Assembly: GCA_964631175.1 (NCBI GenBank)
Contig: CAZVWH010000125.1
Span: 1 to 7,338 of the forward strand
Length of the DNA: 7,338 bases
Source of the DNA: CAZVWH01 sp964631175
Lineage (GTDB): Bacteria > Planctomycetota > Phycisphaerae > Sedimentisphaerales > Anaerobacaceae
Reading direction: 5' to 3'
Shown in pieces: positions 1 through 6,209 of the stretch. Made by a program: the position numbers and the translations under genes. Under the pieces are notes generated by a model that did not search any database, was not told where the DNA came from, and saw only the letters and a program-made list of their open reading frames with translations. The stretch's first letter is position 1; every line of letters begins with the position of its first letter.

Positions 1-2
1 AC

Positions 3-266
3 TGCGTGATCGACAGCGGATACCAATTTGGCGCCGATTTTTATCAGTTCTGTAGGGTGGGGTCTTTACCTCACCGTTTTCTCTGGCCGGAGGGAAATCA
101 ATCGCGACTTTGCCATTTCGGCGATTTTCTTTCCGGGCCGGACGGTGACTATGTGATCATTCAATTCGATACTTCATTCGAGAATAAAAAATCAGCTATC
201 GAAACTGTTACACCAATGCTCGATAAAGATGGTGTTTGGCGAGTGTCGGGTTATTATATTAAATAA
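3..266 (+). CDS. DUF4019-type protein, C-terminal part (5' end outside window, possibly frame-damaged)
   Basis: The last ~40 residues, from GPDGDYVIIQF through FENKKSAIETVTPMLDKDG to WRVSGYYIK, match the C-terminal signature of DUF4019 proteins as I remember it. These are small, usually exported proteins of unknown function. The frame is open to the left edge, so the true start is probably outside the window; a GTG at position 6 is the first possible internal start. The start of the visible part (IDSG) also fits the family. The middle (about 60-145) does not look like DUF4019 in this frame, whereas the +1 position reads W..YLTVF.G...INR up to FFPG, which fits better. This suggests two compensating indels or sequencing errors, so the gene may be a pseudogene. 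It ends with TAA 16 bp from the stop of the convergent zinc-ribbon gene, with no terminator hairpin between them. The family call is fairly sure and the intactness is doubtful. Confidence 0.55.
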   Translation, partial: CVIDSGYQFGADFYQFCRVGSLPHRFLWPEGNQSRLCHFGDFLSGPDGDYVIIQFDTSFENKKSAIETVTPMLDKDGVWRVSGYYIK

Positions 267-282
267 CAGGAATGGCAACATT

Positions 283-606
283 CTAAGCCGATTTTTTCCC
301 CCTTGTGCCGGGTTCGGCCTTTTCGCTGGATTTTGGCTCTTTGCTTTCGGCTGGAGTTTCCTTTTTCTTGGTGTCTTTGCTGGTTGTGCCTTTGTCCTTC
401 TCCGCGGCCTTTTTATAGCTTTCGCTTCTATAATCGGTCTGATAGAATCCGGAGCCTTTGAAGATTACACCTGCCCCGGCGCCGATAAGCCGTTTCACGC
501 TTGCCTTTCGGCACTTTGGGCACTTGCGTATCGGCTTGGCGGTTATGCTCTGAAACTGCTCAAACTCATATCCACAACGTTCACATATATACTCATAAGT
601 CGGCAT
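283..606 (-). CDS. FmdB-type zinc-ribbon protein
   Basis: This 107-residue protein begins MPTYEYICERCG. It has two CxxC pairs (C8/C11 and C29/C32) that would bind one zinc ion, followed by the family motif GVIFKGSGFYQTDYR (about 46-60). This is the FmdB/CxxC_CxxC_SSSS putative regulatory family. Its role is not established; FmdB was named from the formamidase gene cluster of Methylophilus. Residues 61-107 form a low-complexity Lys/Glu/Ser/Thr/Pro tail that is probably disordered and common in the family. I chose the ATG at 604-606 because MPTYEY is the conserved start. An in-frame upstream extension to 822 would only translate the spacer and antisense grpE. The ribosome site is weak (GGA about 11 nt upstream). 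The gene follows grpE by 58 bp in the same direction and is probably the last gene of the cluster. Confidence 0.87.
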   Translation of the reverse strand: MPTYEYICERCGYEFEQFQSITAKPIRKCPKCRKASVKRLIGAGAGVIFKGSGFYQTDYRSESYKKAAEKDKGTTSKDTKKKETPAESKEPKSSEKAEPGTRGKKSA

Positions 607-610
607 TTTT

Positions 611-643
611 TCGTATTCCGTCGTGCGTATCGCGTATTGCGTA
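611..643 (-). repeat. GCGTATCG-type short repeat upstream of the zinc-ribbon gene
   Basis: The segment is built from imperfect 7-10 nt units (TCGTATT, GTGCGTAT, CGCGTATT, GCGTA). Positions 623-636 (GTGCGTATCGCGTA) are an exact copy of 2621-2634. It fills most of the 58-bp grpE to zinc-ribbon spacer and lies 4 nt upstream of the ATG, so it also occupies the place of the ribosome site, which is weak here. Confidence 0.65.
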
Positions 644-664
644 AAATAAATCAGCACAACATTG

Positions 665-1462
665 CTATGTATCGGCTGTCTCGTGCTCGTTGTTTGTTTG
701 CTCCTGTAAATCAATACTTTCCTGTTGGGATTTTTGTTCGCCTTCTGTTTGCTCATCAGCCGATTTTTCTGTGGACAGCTTATCGTGCTCCGGCTGGCTC
801 CGCCCAGACGAGTTGACAACAACTTTACTGGGCCGGATGACTCGGCCGTTAAGTTTATATCCTTTTTGAAATTCTTGGAGCACGACGTCTTCTTCTTGCT
901 TCGGTTCGGACTGTTGCAACATCGCCTGGTGGAGAGCCGGGTCGAACTTTTCGCCCAACGCCTGTATCTGCTCGACGCCGTGTGATTTTAAGATGTCGAG
1001 CATTTGATCGTAGATTATTCGTACACCCTTGACGAAGGCCTCTGTATTTTCAACAGATTGCTCATTTTGGAGAGTGTGTTCAAAATTATCCAGAATCGGC
1101 AGCAGCGTTTTTATTATCTTTTCTTTTTCATAGAGAATAGTGTCACTTATTTGCTTAGGTGCTCGCTTTTGGAAATTTGCGTAGTCGGCGCTTATGCGTT
1201 GGTATTGAGCGAAAAGAGTGTTTGCGTACTCTTTCCAAACACTATTCTTAGCCTTCTCGATTTCAAGTGCATACTTGATGTCATCTTTTTCTTTATCTCG
1301 TATATTTACCAAATGTTTGTGTTCTTTTTCTAATACTTCTGAGATATGTTCCTTGCCCAGTGGAAGTAGTTTGTCCAACAAGACATAGAGATCTTCTAAT
1401 TCATTTTTTATTTGATGTTCTTGTCTTTTTTCTTTTGGTTCTTCTTTTCTTTTGTTTTTCAT
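665..1462 (-). CDS. grpE: GrpE, nucleotide-exchange factor for DnaK
   Basis: GrpE is a cytoplasmic homodimer that releases ADP from DnaK (Hsp70) and so resets its cycle. The 265 residues are long against about 200 in E. coli. Residues 1-85 are a highly charged predicted coiled coil. Residues 86-160 hold the core dimer helices (YQRISADYANFQKR, then LLPILDNFEHTL). Residues 162-217 form the beta-wing that contacts DnaK, with FDPALHQAM and the hallmark QKGYKLNGRVIRPSKV. Residues 218-265 are an extra acidic, Gln/Glu/Ser-rich tail, probably disordered. The start ATG overlaps the dnaJ stop as ATGA, and no Shine-Dalgarno sequence precedes it, so translation is probably coupled to dnaJ. DnaK is not encoded in the window. 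Confidence 0.96.
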   Translation of the reverse strand: MKNKRKEEPKEKRQEHQIKNELEDLYVLLDKLLPLGKEHISEVLEKEHKHLVNIRDKEKDDIKYALEIEKAKNSVWKEYANTLFAQYQRISADYANFQKRAPKQISDTILYEKEKIIKTLLPILDNFEHTLQNEQSVENTEAFVKGVRIIYDQMLDILKSHGVEQIQALGEKFDPALHQAMLQQSEPKQEEDVVLQEFQKGYKLNGRVIRPSKVVVNSSGRSQPEHDKLSTEKSADEQTEGEQKSQQESIDLQEQTNNEHETADT

Positions 1463-2604
1463 AAGTTGCTACCAAAATGTTTTTTCAGTTTCTCAAAAAA
1501 ACTTTTTGCTTTTGGAGAAACGGTTGTATTTTCGGTTTTAGCGAATTCTCTCAGCATCTCTTCCTGCTGCGCATTTAGTTTTGTTGGAGTTTCTATAGTA
1601 ATTTGTACGAGCTCGTCGCCGGTTCGGTGAGTCCGCATATCCGGCAGGCCTTGGCCTCTTATTCTGAAGATGCCTCCATATTGAGTGCCCGGAGGAATTT
1701 TTAACTGTCGTTTACCGTTCAGACTTGGCACATCAATGGTTGCCCCAAGAGTGGCCTGGGTAAAGCTTATGGGGACAATGGCAATAAGATTGTTTCCGTC
1801 TCGGTGCAGAAATTCATGCGGCTTTATTCTTATGTAGCAGTAAAGGTCGCCGTATGGTCCGTTGCTTCGGCCTGGCTCACCTTCGCCGGCCACTCTTATA
1901 CCCTGTCCTTCGTGGACGCCAGCCGGGATTTTGATATTAACGGTCCTTTTCTTGGGGACCTTGCCGGTACCTTTGCATTTTTTACACGGATTGGTAATGA
2001 TTTGGCCGCTGCCTCTGCATTGCGGACAGGTCGAGACCATCTGGAAAAACCCGCCTCCTCTGGCGACTTGGCCACTGCCGCCGCATGTAGAGCATTTAGT
2101 CGGTGTGCTTCCTGGAGCGGTGCCGGTTCCTTTGCATTCTGAGCAATTGTCCTTACGGATGAATTCAATGGTCTTCTCGGTGCCGTTGGCAACATCGTTA
2201 AGTGTTAGCTCAACACCGGTTTCCAGGTCATAGCCTCGTGTGGGTCCGGCTCGCCGGGACGCCCTTGACCTTCTGCTTCCGAAGATATCGGCGAAGAAGT
2301 CATCGAAGCCGAAGACGTCTTCGAATATGCTGCCGATATCCTGCCACCTCATATGCGAGTAGTCACGCATTCCGATTCCCCGCAGCCCCTCATGTCCGAA
2401 TTGGTCGTATCGGCGGCGTTTTTCAGCGTCACTTAAGACCTCGTAAGCCTCGGCACATTCTTTGAACTTGGCCTCTGCCTCTTTATTGCCGGGATTTTTG
2501 TCGGGATGATATTTCATCGCCATGCGGCGATATGCGCGCTTTATCTCCTCGGCGGACGCAGTTTTGCCTACCCCTAAAACCTCGTAGTAGTCACGTTTAT
2601 CCAT
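1459..2604 (-). CDS. dnaJ: DnaJ (Hsp40), J-domain co-chaperone
   Basis: DnaJ delivers unfolded proteins to DnaK and stimulates its ATPase. The 381-residue length is normal for a class A DnaJ. The domains are in the standard order: J domain 1-70 starting MDKRDYYEVLGV with HPD at 33-35; a Gly/Phe/Asp-rich linker about 75-125; a zinc domain 154-214 with all four CxxCxGxG motifs (cysteines at 154/157, 171/174, 193/196 and 207/210, the first and fourth pairing for one zinc and the two middle ones for the other); and the C-terminal substrate-binding and dimer domains 215-381. The ATG at 2602-2604 gives the family's usual N-terminus, but no clear Shine-Dalgarno sequence precedes it. Instead a GTGCGTATCGCGTA repeat lies 16 nt upstream. 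It is followed by grpE with a 4-base overlap and lies 144 bp downstream of groEL. Confidence 0.97.
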   Translation of the reverse strand: MDKRDYYEVLGVGKTASAEEIKRAYRRMAMKYHPDKNPGNKEAEAKFKECAEAYEVLSDAEKRRRYDQFGHEGLRGIGMRDYSHMRWQDIGSIFEDVFGFDDFFADIFGSRRSRASRRAGPTRGYDLETGVELTLNDVANGTEKTIEFIRKDNCSECKGTGTAPGSTPTKCSTCGGSGQVARGGGFFQMVSTCPQCRGSGQIITNPCKKCKGTGKVPKKRTVNIKIPAGVHEGQGIRVAGEGEPGRSNGPYGDLYCYIRIKPHEFLHRDGNNLIAIVPISFTQATLGATIDVPSLNGKRQLKIPPGTQYGGIFRIRGQGLPDMRTHRTGDELVQITIETPTKLNAQQEEMLREFAKTENTTVSPKAKSFFEKLKKHFGSNL

Positions 2605-2748
2605 TATATCATTGTGCGTAGTGCGTATCGCGTAACTGCAACCCCCAAATAAACCTGTCCTGAACTGGGTCGAAGGATTTGGGGGCTAAACAAAACCTGC
2701 AATAGAACCACAGTCTAAATATCTTTAACACGATACGCAATGCGAGTT
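2605..2748 (-). repeat. groEL-dnaJ spacer made of nested inverted repeats
   Basis: Two inverted pairs are nested in this 144-bp spacer. The outer arms are TGCGTATCGCGT (2622-2633) and ACACGATACGCA (2728-2739), complementary at 11 of 12 positions; the odd pair would be a G-U wobble in the minus-strand transcript. The inner arms are CCCCCAAAT (2642-2650) and ATTTGGGGG (2677-2685), a perfect 9-bp stem. The 26-nt inner loop begins AAACCTGTCC and ends GTCGAAGG, resembling a short dispersed repeat (CCTGTCCTGA...GTCGAAGG) that I recall from many environmental genomes. The inner hairpin lies downstream of groEL but is followed by TTGCAG rather than a T-run, so it is a poor intrinsic terminator. It could be a partial terminator, an RNA-processing site or simply a repeat insertion. 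Confidence 0.7.
2614..2635 (-). repeat. GCGTATCG-type short repeat upstream of dnaJ
   Basis: On the plus strand the segment contains GTGCGTA followed by GTGCGTATCGCGTA (2621-2634). The 14-base part is identical to 623-636 upstream of the zinc-ribbon gene. In both places exactly 16 nt separate it from the start codon. It may be a dispersed repeat or a shared leader element. Confidence 0.65.
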
Positions 2749-4380
2749 TTATCTTACCGCGCCGGGTATTGGCTGTTCCTCTTCTTCTTTCTTTTCTTTG
2801 TACTCTGTTACTAAGACACTGGTGGTCAGCATTAGTCCTGCTACGGAGGCAGCCATTTGCACCGCAGTCCGGGCTACCTTTGCCGGGTCGATAATTCCGG
2901 CTTTGAACATATCGACAAACTGCCCGTTGTTGGCGTCATAGCCGATATTCTTGTTTTTTTGCAGTTTCTCAAGAAGCTGCGCCACTACAACGTCACCCTG
3001 GTCACCGGAGTTATCAACTATCCGGCTTGTCGGTTGTTTCAGGGCTTTACGGATGATATCAAAGCCGATCTTTTCATCGCCTTTGGCTTTTGCTCTTGCC
3101 TTTTCCACTTCGAGTATGGCACGTAGAAATATTACGCCGCCACCCGTCACAACGCCTTCTTCAGTAGCTGCTCTGGTGGCGTGAAGTGCATCATCCAGCA
3201 GGTCCTTGCGTTCCTTCATTTCCGTTTCGGTTGCAGCACCGGCTTTTATAATGGCAACACCGCCGGTTAATTTTGCCAGCCGTTCCTGCAATTTTTCTCG
3301 GTCATAGTCACTGGTTGTCTTTTCAACTTGGTTGCGGATTTGGTCGCAACGGGCGGTGATGTCTTTCTTTTTACCGGCCCCTTCGATGATGGTAGTTGTA
3401 TCTTTGTTTACTACGATTTTTTTAGCCTGGCCTAATTGCGAAAGCTCAAGGTTTTCCAGCTTGATACCCAGGTCCTCGCTTATCACCTGTCCTGCTGTCG
3501 AGACGCTTATATCAGCTAACATTGCTTTTCTGCGGTCGCCGAAGCCGGGCGCCTTGATGGCGCAGACTTTTAATATACCTTGAAGGCGGTTGATAACCAA
3601 CGCTGCCAATGCTTCTCCTTCAACGTCCTCTGCTATAATCAATAGTGGCTTAGCGACCTGAGCAACTTTTTCCAGTAGCGGGATAATCTCGCGAACGTTG
3701 GATATCTTCTTTTCGTGCAGCAGGATGTAAGCGTTTTCGAAGAGGGCTTCCTGAGTCTCGGCATTGGTCATAAAGTATGGAGATATATAGCCTTTATCGA
3801 ACTGCATACCCTCGACCACGTTCAGCTCGTTTTCCATTCCTTTGCCTTCTTCGACCTCGATGACACCTTCTTTGCCGACCTTATCGATGGCTTCAGCTAA
3901 GATTTCACCGACCTTTGAATTGTTGTTGGCACTGATGGTCGCCACCTTTACTATATCATCGTGGCCCTTTACAGGGACGCTGGCTGACTCGATAAATTTA
4001 GTAACAACATCAGCAGCTTTGTTAATACCACGCTGCAACGCCATCGGGTTTACGCCGGCGGTTACGTGCTTTATCCCTTCGAGATAAATTGCTTCTGCCA
4101 GGACTATTGAAGTTGTTGTGCCGTCGCCTACAACATCGGAGGTTTTGCTGGCGACCTCGTTGACCATTTTTGCGCCCATATTCTTGAATGGTTCGGGCAG
4201 CTCAATCTCTTTGCTGACAGAGACCCCGTCTTTTGTTATCTTCGGAGAGCCCCAGCTTTTTTGCAGGATCACGTTCCTGCCAGTTGGTCCGAGGGTAACC
4301 TTGACTGCTTCAGCTAATTCCTTCAGGCCGTCCTTAAGCTCAGCTCGTGCTATATCATCAAACATCAATTGCTTTGCCAT
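2749..4380 (-). CDS. groEL: GroEL chaperonin (paralogue without GGM tail)
   Basis: This 60-kDa-class ATPase forms ring cages that fold proteins with GroES in the cytoplasm. The 543-residue length is normal. The ATP-site signatures are present: GPTGRNV (31-37), ITKDG (48-52), GDGTTT with D86 (E. coli D87), and DDALHATRAA with D397 (E. coli D398). The apical domain keeps GYISPYF (198-204), IIPLLEKV and LLIIAEDVEGEAL. Two features are odd. The C-terminus ends KEEEEQPIPGAVR instead of the usual Gly-Gly-Met repeats. By alignment, the E. coli ring-ring salt-bridge residues R452 and E461 are replaced by S452 and Q461. The gene follows groES by 90 bp, and AGAGGA (about 7 nt before the ATG) is a good ribosome site. 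It is probably cotranscribed with groES and acts with it. Confidence 0.97.
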   Translation of the reverse strand: MAKQLMFDDIARAELKDGLKELAEAVKVTLGPTGRNVILQKSWGSPKITKDGVSVSKEIELPEPFKNMGAKMVNEVASKTSDVVGDGTTTSIVLAEAIYLEGIKHVTAGVNPMALQRGINKAADVVTKFIESASVPVKGHDDIVKVATISANNNSKVGEILAEAIDKVGKEGVIEVEEGKGMENELNVVEGMQFDKGYISPYFMTNAETQEALFENAYILLHEKKISNVREIIPLLEKVAQVAKPLLIIAEDVEGEALAALVINRLQGILKVCAIKAPGFGDRRKAMLADISVSTAGQVISEDLGIKLENLELSQLGQAKKIVVNKDTTTIIEGAGKKKDITARCDQIRNQVEKTTSDYDREKLQERLAKLTGGVAIIKAGAATETEMKERKDLLDDALHATRAATEEGVVTGGGVIFLRAILEVEKARAKAKGDEKIGFDIIRKALKQPTSRIVDNSGDQGDVVVAQLLEKLQKNKNIGYDANNGQFVDMFKAGIIDPAKVARTAVQMAASVAGLMLTTSVLVTEYKEKKEEEEQPIPGAVR

Positions 4381-4386
4381 TTTTTG

Positions 4387-4394
4387 TTTCCTCT
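4387..4394 (-). promoter_or_regulatory. Ribosome binding site of groEL
   Basis: The minus strand reads AGAGGAAA followed by CAAAAA and the ATG. This supports the start at 4380 and shows that groEL has its own translation signal downstream of the palindrome in the spacer. Confidence 0.65.
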
Positions 4395-4408
4395 AAAACA
4401 AGTTATGA

Positions 4409-4450
4409 GTTCGTAGTTCATAGTTCATCGATGAACTATCAACTATGAAC
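4409..4450. repeat. 42-nt near-perfect palindrome between groES and groEL
   Basis: The centre TAGTTCATCGATGAACTA (4421-4438) is a perfect palindrome. Extending to 4409-4450 gives two 21-nt arms complementary at 19 of 21 positions (mismatches at 4419/4440 and 4413/4446). The arms consist of repeated AGTTCAT-like heptamers, and more copies continue on the groES side up to 4457 (ATGAAC). In RNA it would fold into a long hairpin between the groES stop and the groEL ribosome site. It could stabilise or process the mRNA, tune the groES to groEL ratio, or be a REP-like dispersed repeat. There is no T-run, so it is not a typical terminator. Confidence 0.75.
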
Positions 4451-4470
4451 AATGAACAAAAAACGCCGAT

Positions 4471-4761
4471 TTACTTTTCGACTATTCCCAACAGATCACT
4501 TTCTCGCACAATTACGTATTTTTCTCTCTCGACTTCGACTTCATTTCCTATATACTTTCCGTATATTACCTCGTCGTTTTTCTTCACAGATATTTGGCTT
4601 CGTTTACCGTTATCAAGCAGTTTGCCCGGCCCGGTAGCTATCACTTTTCCGATCTGCGGTTTTTCTTTTGCCGTGTCGGGCAAGATAATGCCGCCGGCTG
4701 TTTTTTCTTTGGCTTCCAATTGTTTTATTACAATTCTGTCATCTAATGGTCTTAGCTTCAT
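4471..4761 (-). CDS. groES: GroES co-chaperonin
   Basis: GroES is the heptameric lid that caps GroEL rings in the cytoplasm. The 96-residue length is typical. It starts MKLRPLDDRIVIKQLEAKEK, then has the mobile loop TAGGIILPDTAKEKPQ (21-36), whose IIL (25-27) docks on the GroEL apical domain. GKVIATGPG (38-46) and the beta-barrel signature DEVIYGKYIGNEV follow, and the C-terminus is ESDLLGIVEK. The start is supported by AAGGAG 6 nt before the ATG. It lies 42 bp downstream of the fucosidase and 90 bp upstream of groEL. It is the only groES in the window and would have to serve both groELs unless another copy exists elsewhere. I saw no CIRCE-type operator in front of it. Confidence 0.97.
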   Translation of the reverse strand: MKLRPLDDRIVIKQLEAKEKTAGGIILPDTAKEKPQIGKVIATGPGKLLDNGKRSQISVKKNDEVIYGKYIGNEVEVEREKYVIVRESDLLGIVEK

Positions 4762-4767
4762 ACTTCA

Positions 4768-4773
4768 CTCCTT
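4768..4773 (-). promoter_or_regulatory. Ribosome binding site of groES
   Basis: AAGGAG on the minus strand lies 6 nt before the groES ATG. It is the clearest Shine-Dalgarno sequence in the window and fixes the groES start. Confidence 0.75.
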
Positions 4774-4803
4774 TTATAATAATTCGAGCTTCTTTGTAAC
4801 TTG

Positions 4804-6189
4804 TTATTTATTTTTAATTTCCAAGACTATCACAGTGTTGATTGTATCCGGTGCTTCGTTTGACACCGTAACGACTATCTCATTCTCATTTATGCGCCTA
4901 ACAGGCAGCTTAGAGTGTTTTTTGTCTGCCAGCAAATATGCTTTTCTAACCTTGTTTGTCAGATTCGGCACATTCAATTTGCCATCTGTGGGCCAATTGA
5001 AGACGTGTAGATACAGCTTGCCAGGTTTTGTAGTGCATCGGCCCCAGGGTACTTTGCCGAGTGGACTGGCGGTTGTGCCGTATATGCTTTCGCCGTTTAC
5101 CTTCATCCATTCGCCCATAGCTGCCAGCCGTTCGACGCTGGGCTGAGGGATAAGCCCCTCGTCAGTCGGGCCGACATTAAGCAGAAAGTTACCGCCTTTG
5201 CTTGCTATATCAACCAGCTTAACAAGCAGGTCCTCGGTAGATTTCCAGTTATGGTCGTGGGACTTATAGCCCCATGTGTTGTTCATGGTCATGCAGGTTT
5301 CCCAGTCAGCACCCGGCAGACCGGTAGGGGGAATTTGCTGTTCAGGAGTGCCATAGTCGCCTGCAAACTCCTCGCTTTGGCTAAGCTCGCTCGTTTTCAT
5401 GCGAATTTTGCCCACACGGTTGTTTATAATAATATCCGGCTGAAGGCTCAGAACATACTCAAACATATCCCAGCCCATCTCTCGGCTCCAATCCTTTACC
5501 CATTCTCCATCGAACCAAAGTATTCCCAGTGGTCCGTAATTCTGTATCAATTCTTGTAGTTGGGCCTTTAGGTGGTACTCGACATAACGGTCAAAATTTG
5601 GATTGGATTTATTACTGTCATTGTAGAGTGGGTAAAAAGGCGCCTGCGCATCAGGATGGTGCCAATCCATTATCGAATGGTAAAAGCAAAGCTTTATACC
5701 GTGCTTTTTACAAGCCTGAGCCAATTCCGCAAGTATGTCACGTTTAAATGGTGTAGCGTCAATTATATCATAATCAGTATATTTTGAGTCCCACAGGCAG
5801 AAACCGTCGTGATGTTTGCTTGTTATAACGATATATTTCATCCCTGCATTCTTGGCGATTTGCACCCATTGGTCTGCGTCGAATTTTATCGGATTAAATT
5901 GTTTGGCAAACTGCTCGTACTGGTCAACCGGAATTACGGCTCTTTCCATTATCCATTCGCCGGCGCCTCGTACTTGCTCGCCTTTATAGATACCGGCTGG
6001 CACTGAGTAGATACCCCAGTGAATGAACATGCCGAAGCGAGCCTCGCGAAACCACTCCATACGTTCGTCTTTACTGAGCGTCCGGTCTGGCTTTTGCAAT
6101 CCTCTGGATTTGTCCATTATTTGCGAACAGCCAAGAGCTGCAAAGAGACACAGTGTGGTAAATATAGTTACCAGTATTTGTCGATTCAT
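4804..6189 (-). CDS. GH29 alpha-L-fucosidase, probable lipoprotein
   Basis: This enzyme would remove terminal alpha-L-fucose from glycans by a retaining mechanism. The 461 residues start with a signal peptide (hydrophobic 5-20) ending ALGC, with C21 as the likely lipid-anchored cysteine, so it probably acts on the cell surface or in the periplasm. The catalytic barrel (about 40-365) shows GH29 motifs: WFREARFGMFIHWGIYSVPAG with H58, GEWIM (78-82), KYIVITSKHHDGFCLWDS with H126/H127, and GILWFDGEW with D227 as the expected nucleophile. The acid/base residue is less conserved in GH29; E283 (TPEQQ) or E297 (WETCM) are candidates. A C-terminal beta-sandwich (about 370-461) follows. A good ribosome site (AAGGAAAG) precedes the ATG. 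The gene sits between two chaperonin genes, an unexpected place, and no other sugar-degradation gene is visible. The family call is firm; the substrate is unknown. Confidence 0.94.
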   Translation of the reverse strand: MNRQILVTIFTTLCLFAALGCSQIMDKSRGLQKPDRTLSKDERMEWFREARFGMFIHWGIYSVPAGIYKGEQVRGAGEWIMERAVIPVDQYEQFAKQFNPIKFDADQWVQIAKNAGMKYIVITSKHHDGFCLWDSKYTDYDIIDATPFKRDILAELAQACKKHGIKLCFYHSIMDWHHPDAQAPFYPLYNDSNKSNPNFDRYVEYHLKAQLQELIQNYGPLGILWFDGEWVKDWSREMGWDMFEYVLSLQPDIIINNRVGKIRMKTSELSQSEEFAGDYGTPEQQIPPTGLPGADWETCMTMNNTWGYKSHDHNWKSTEDLLVKLVDIASKGGNFLLNVGPTDEGLIPQPSVERLAAMGEWMKVNGESIYGTTASPLGKVPWGRCTTKPGKLYLHVFNWPTDGKLNVPNLTNKVRKAYLLADKKHSKLPVRRINENEIVVTVSNEAPDTINTVIVLEIKNK

Positions 6190-6194
6190 TTTAT

Positions 6195-6202
6195 CTTTCC
6201 TT
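6195..6202 (-). promoter_or_regulatory. Ribosome binding site of the fucosidase
   Basis: AAGGAAAG on the minus strand lies 5 nt before the ATG at 6187-6189. It supports the start that gives a complete lipoprotein signal peptide. Confidence 0.65.
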
Positions 6203-6209
6203 TTTAGAC

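Noticed and set aside
229..816. A 195-codon plus-strand open frame rich in Phe, Leu and Ala
   Set aside because: It runs antisense to the zinc-ribbon and grpE genes, has no family features, and its hydrophobic look is what antisense of Lys/Glu-rich coding sequence gives.
607..822. A 72-codon N-terminal extension of the zinc-ribbon gene
   Set aside because: It would translate the repeat-filled spacer and overlap grpE, while MPTYEY at 606 is the conserved family start.
2642..2685. Inner hairpin as an intrinsic terminator of groEL
   Set aside because: The 26-nt loop is long and no T-run follows the stem on the minus strand.
4762..4803. TTACAA and TATAAA as a promoter for groES
   Set aside because: The spacing is about 15 nt and the -10-like box abuts the ribosome site, so a transcript would start inside or after it.
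4445..5146. A 233-codon plus-strand open frame
   Set aside because: It is antisense to groES and the 3' part of the fucosidase, both of which are unmistakable genes; no family features or ribosome site were seen.
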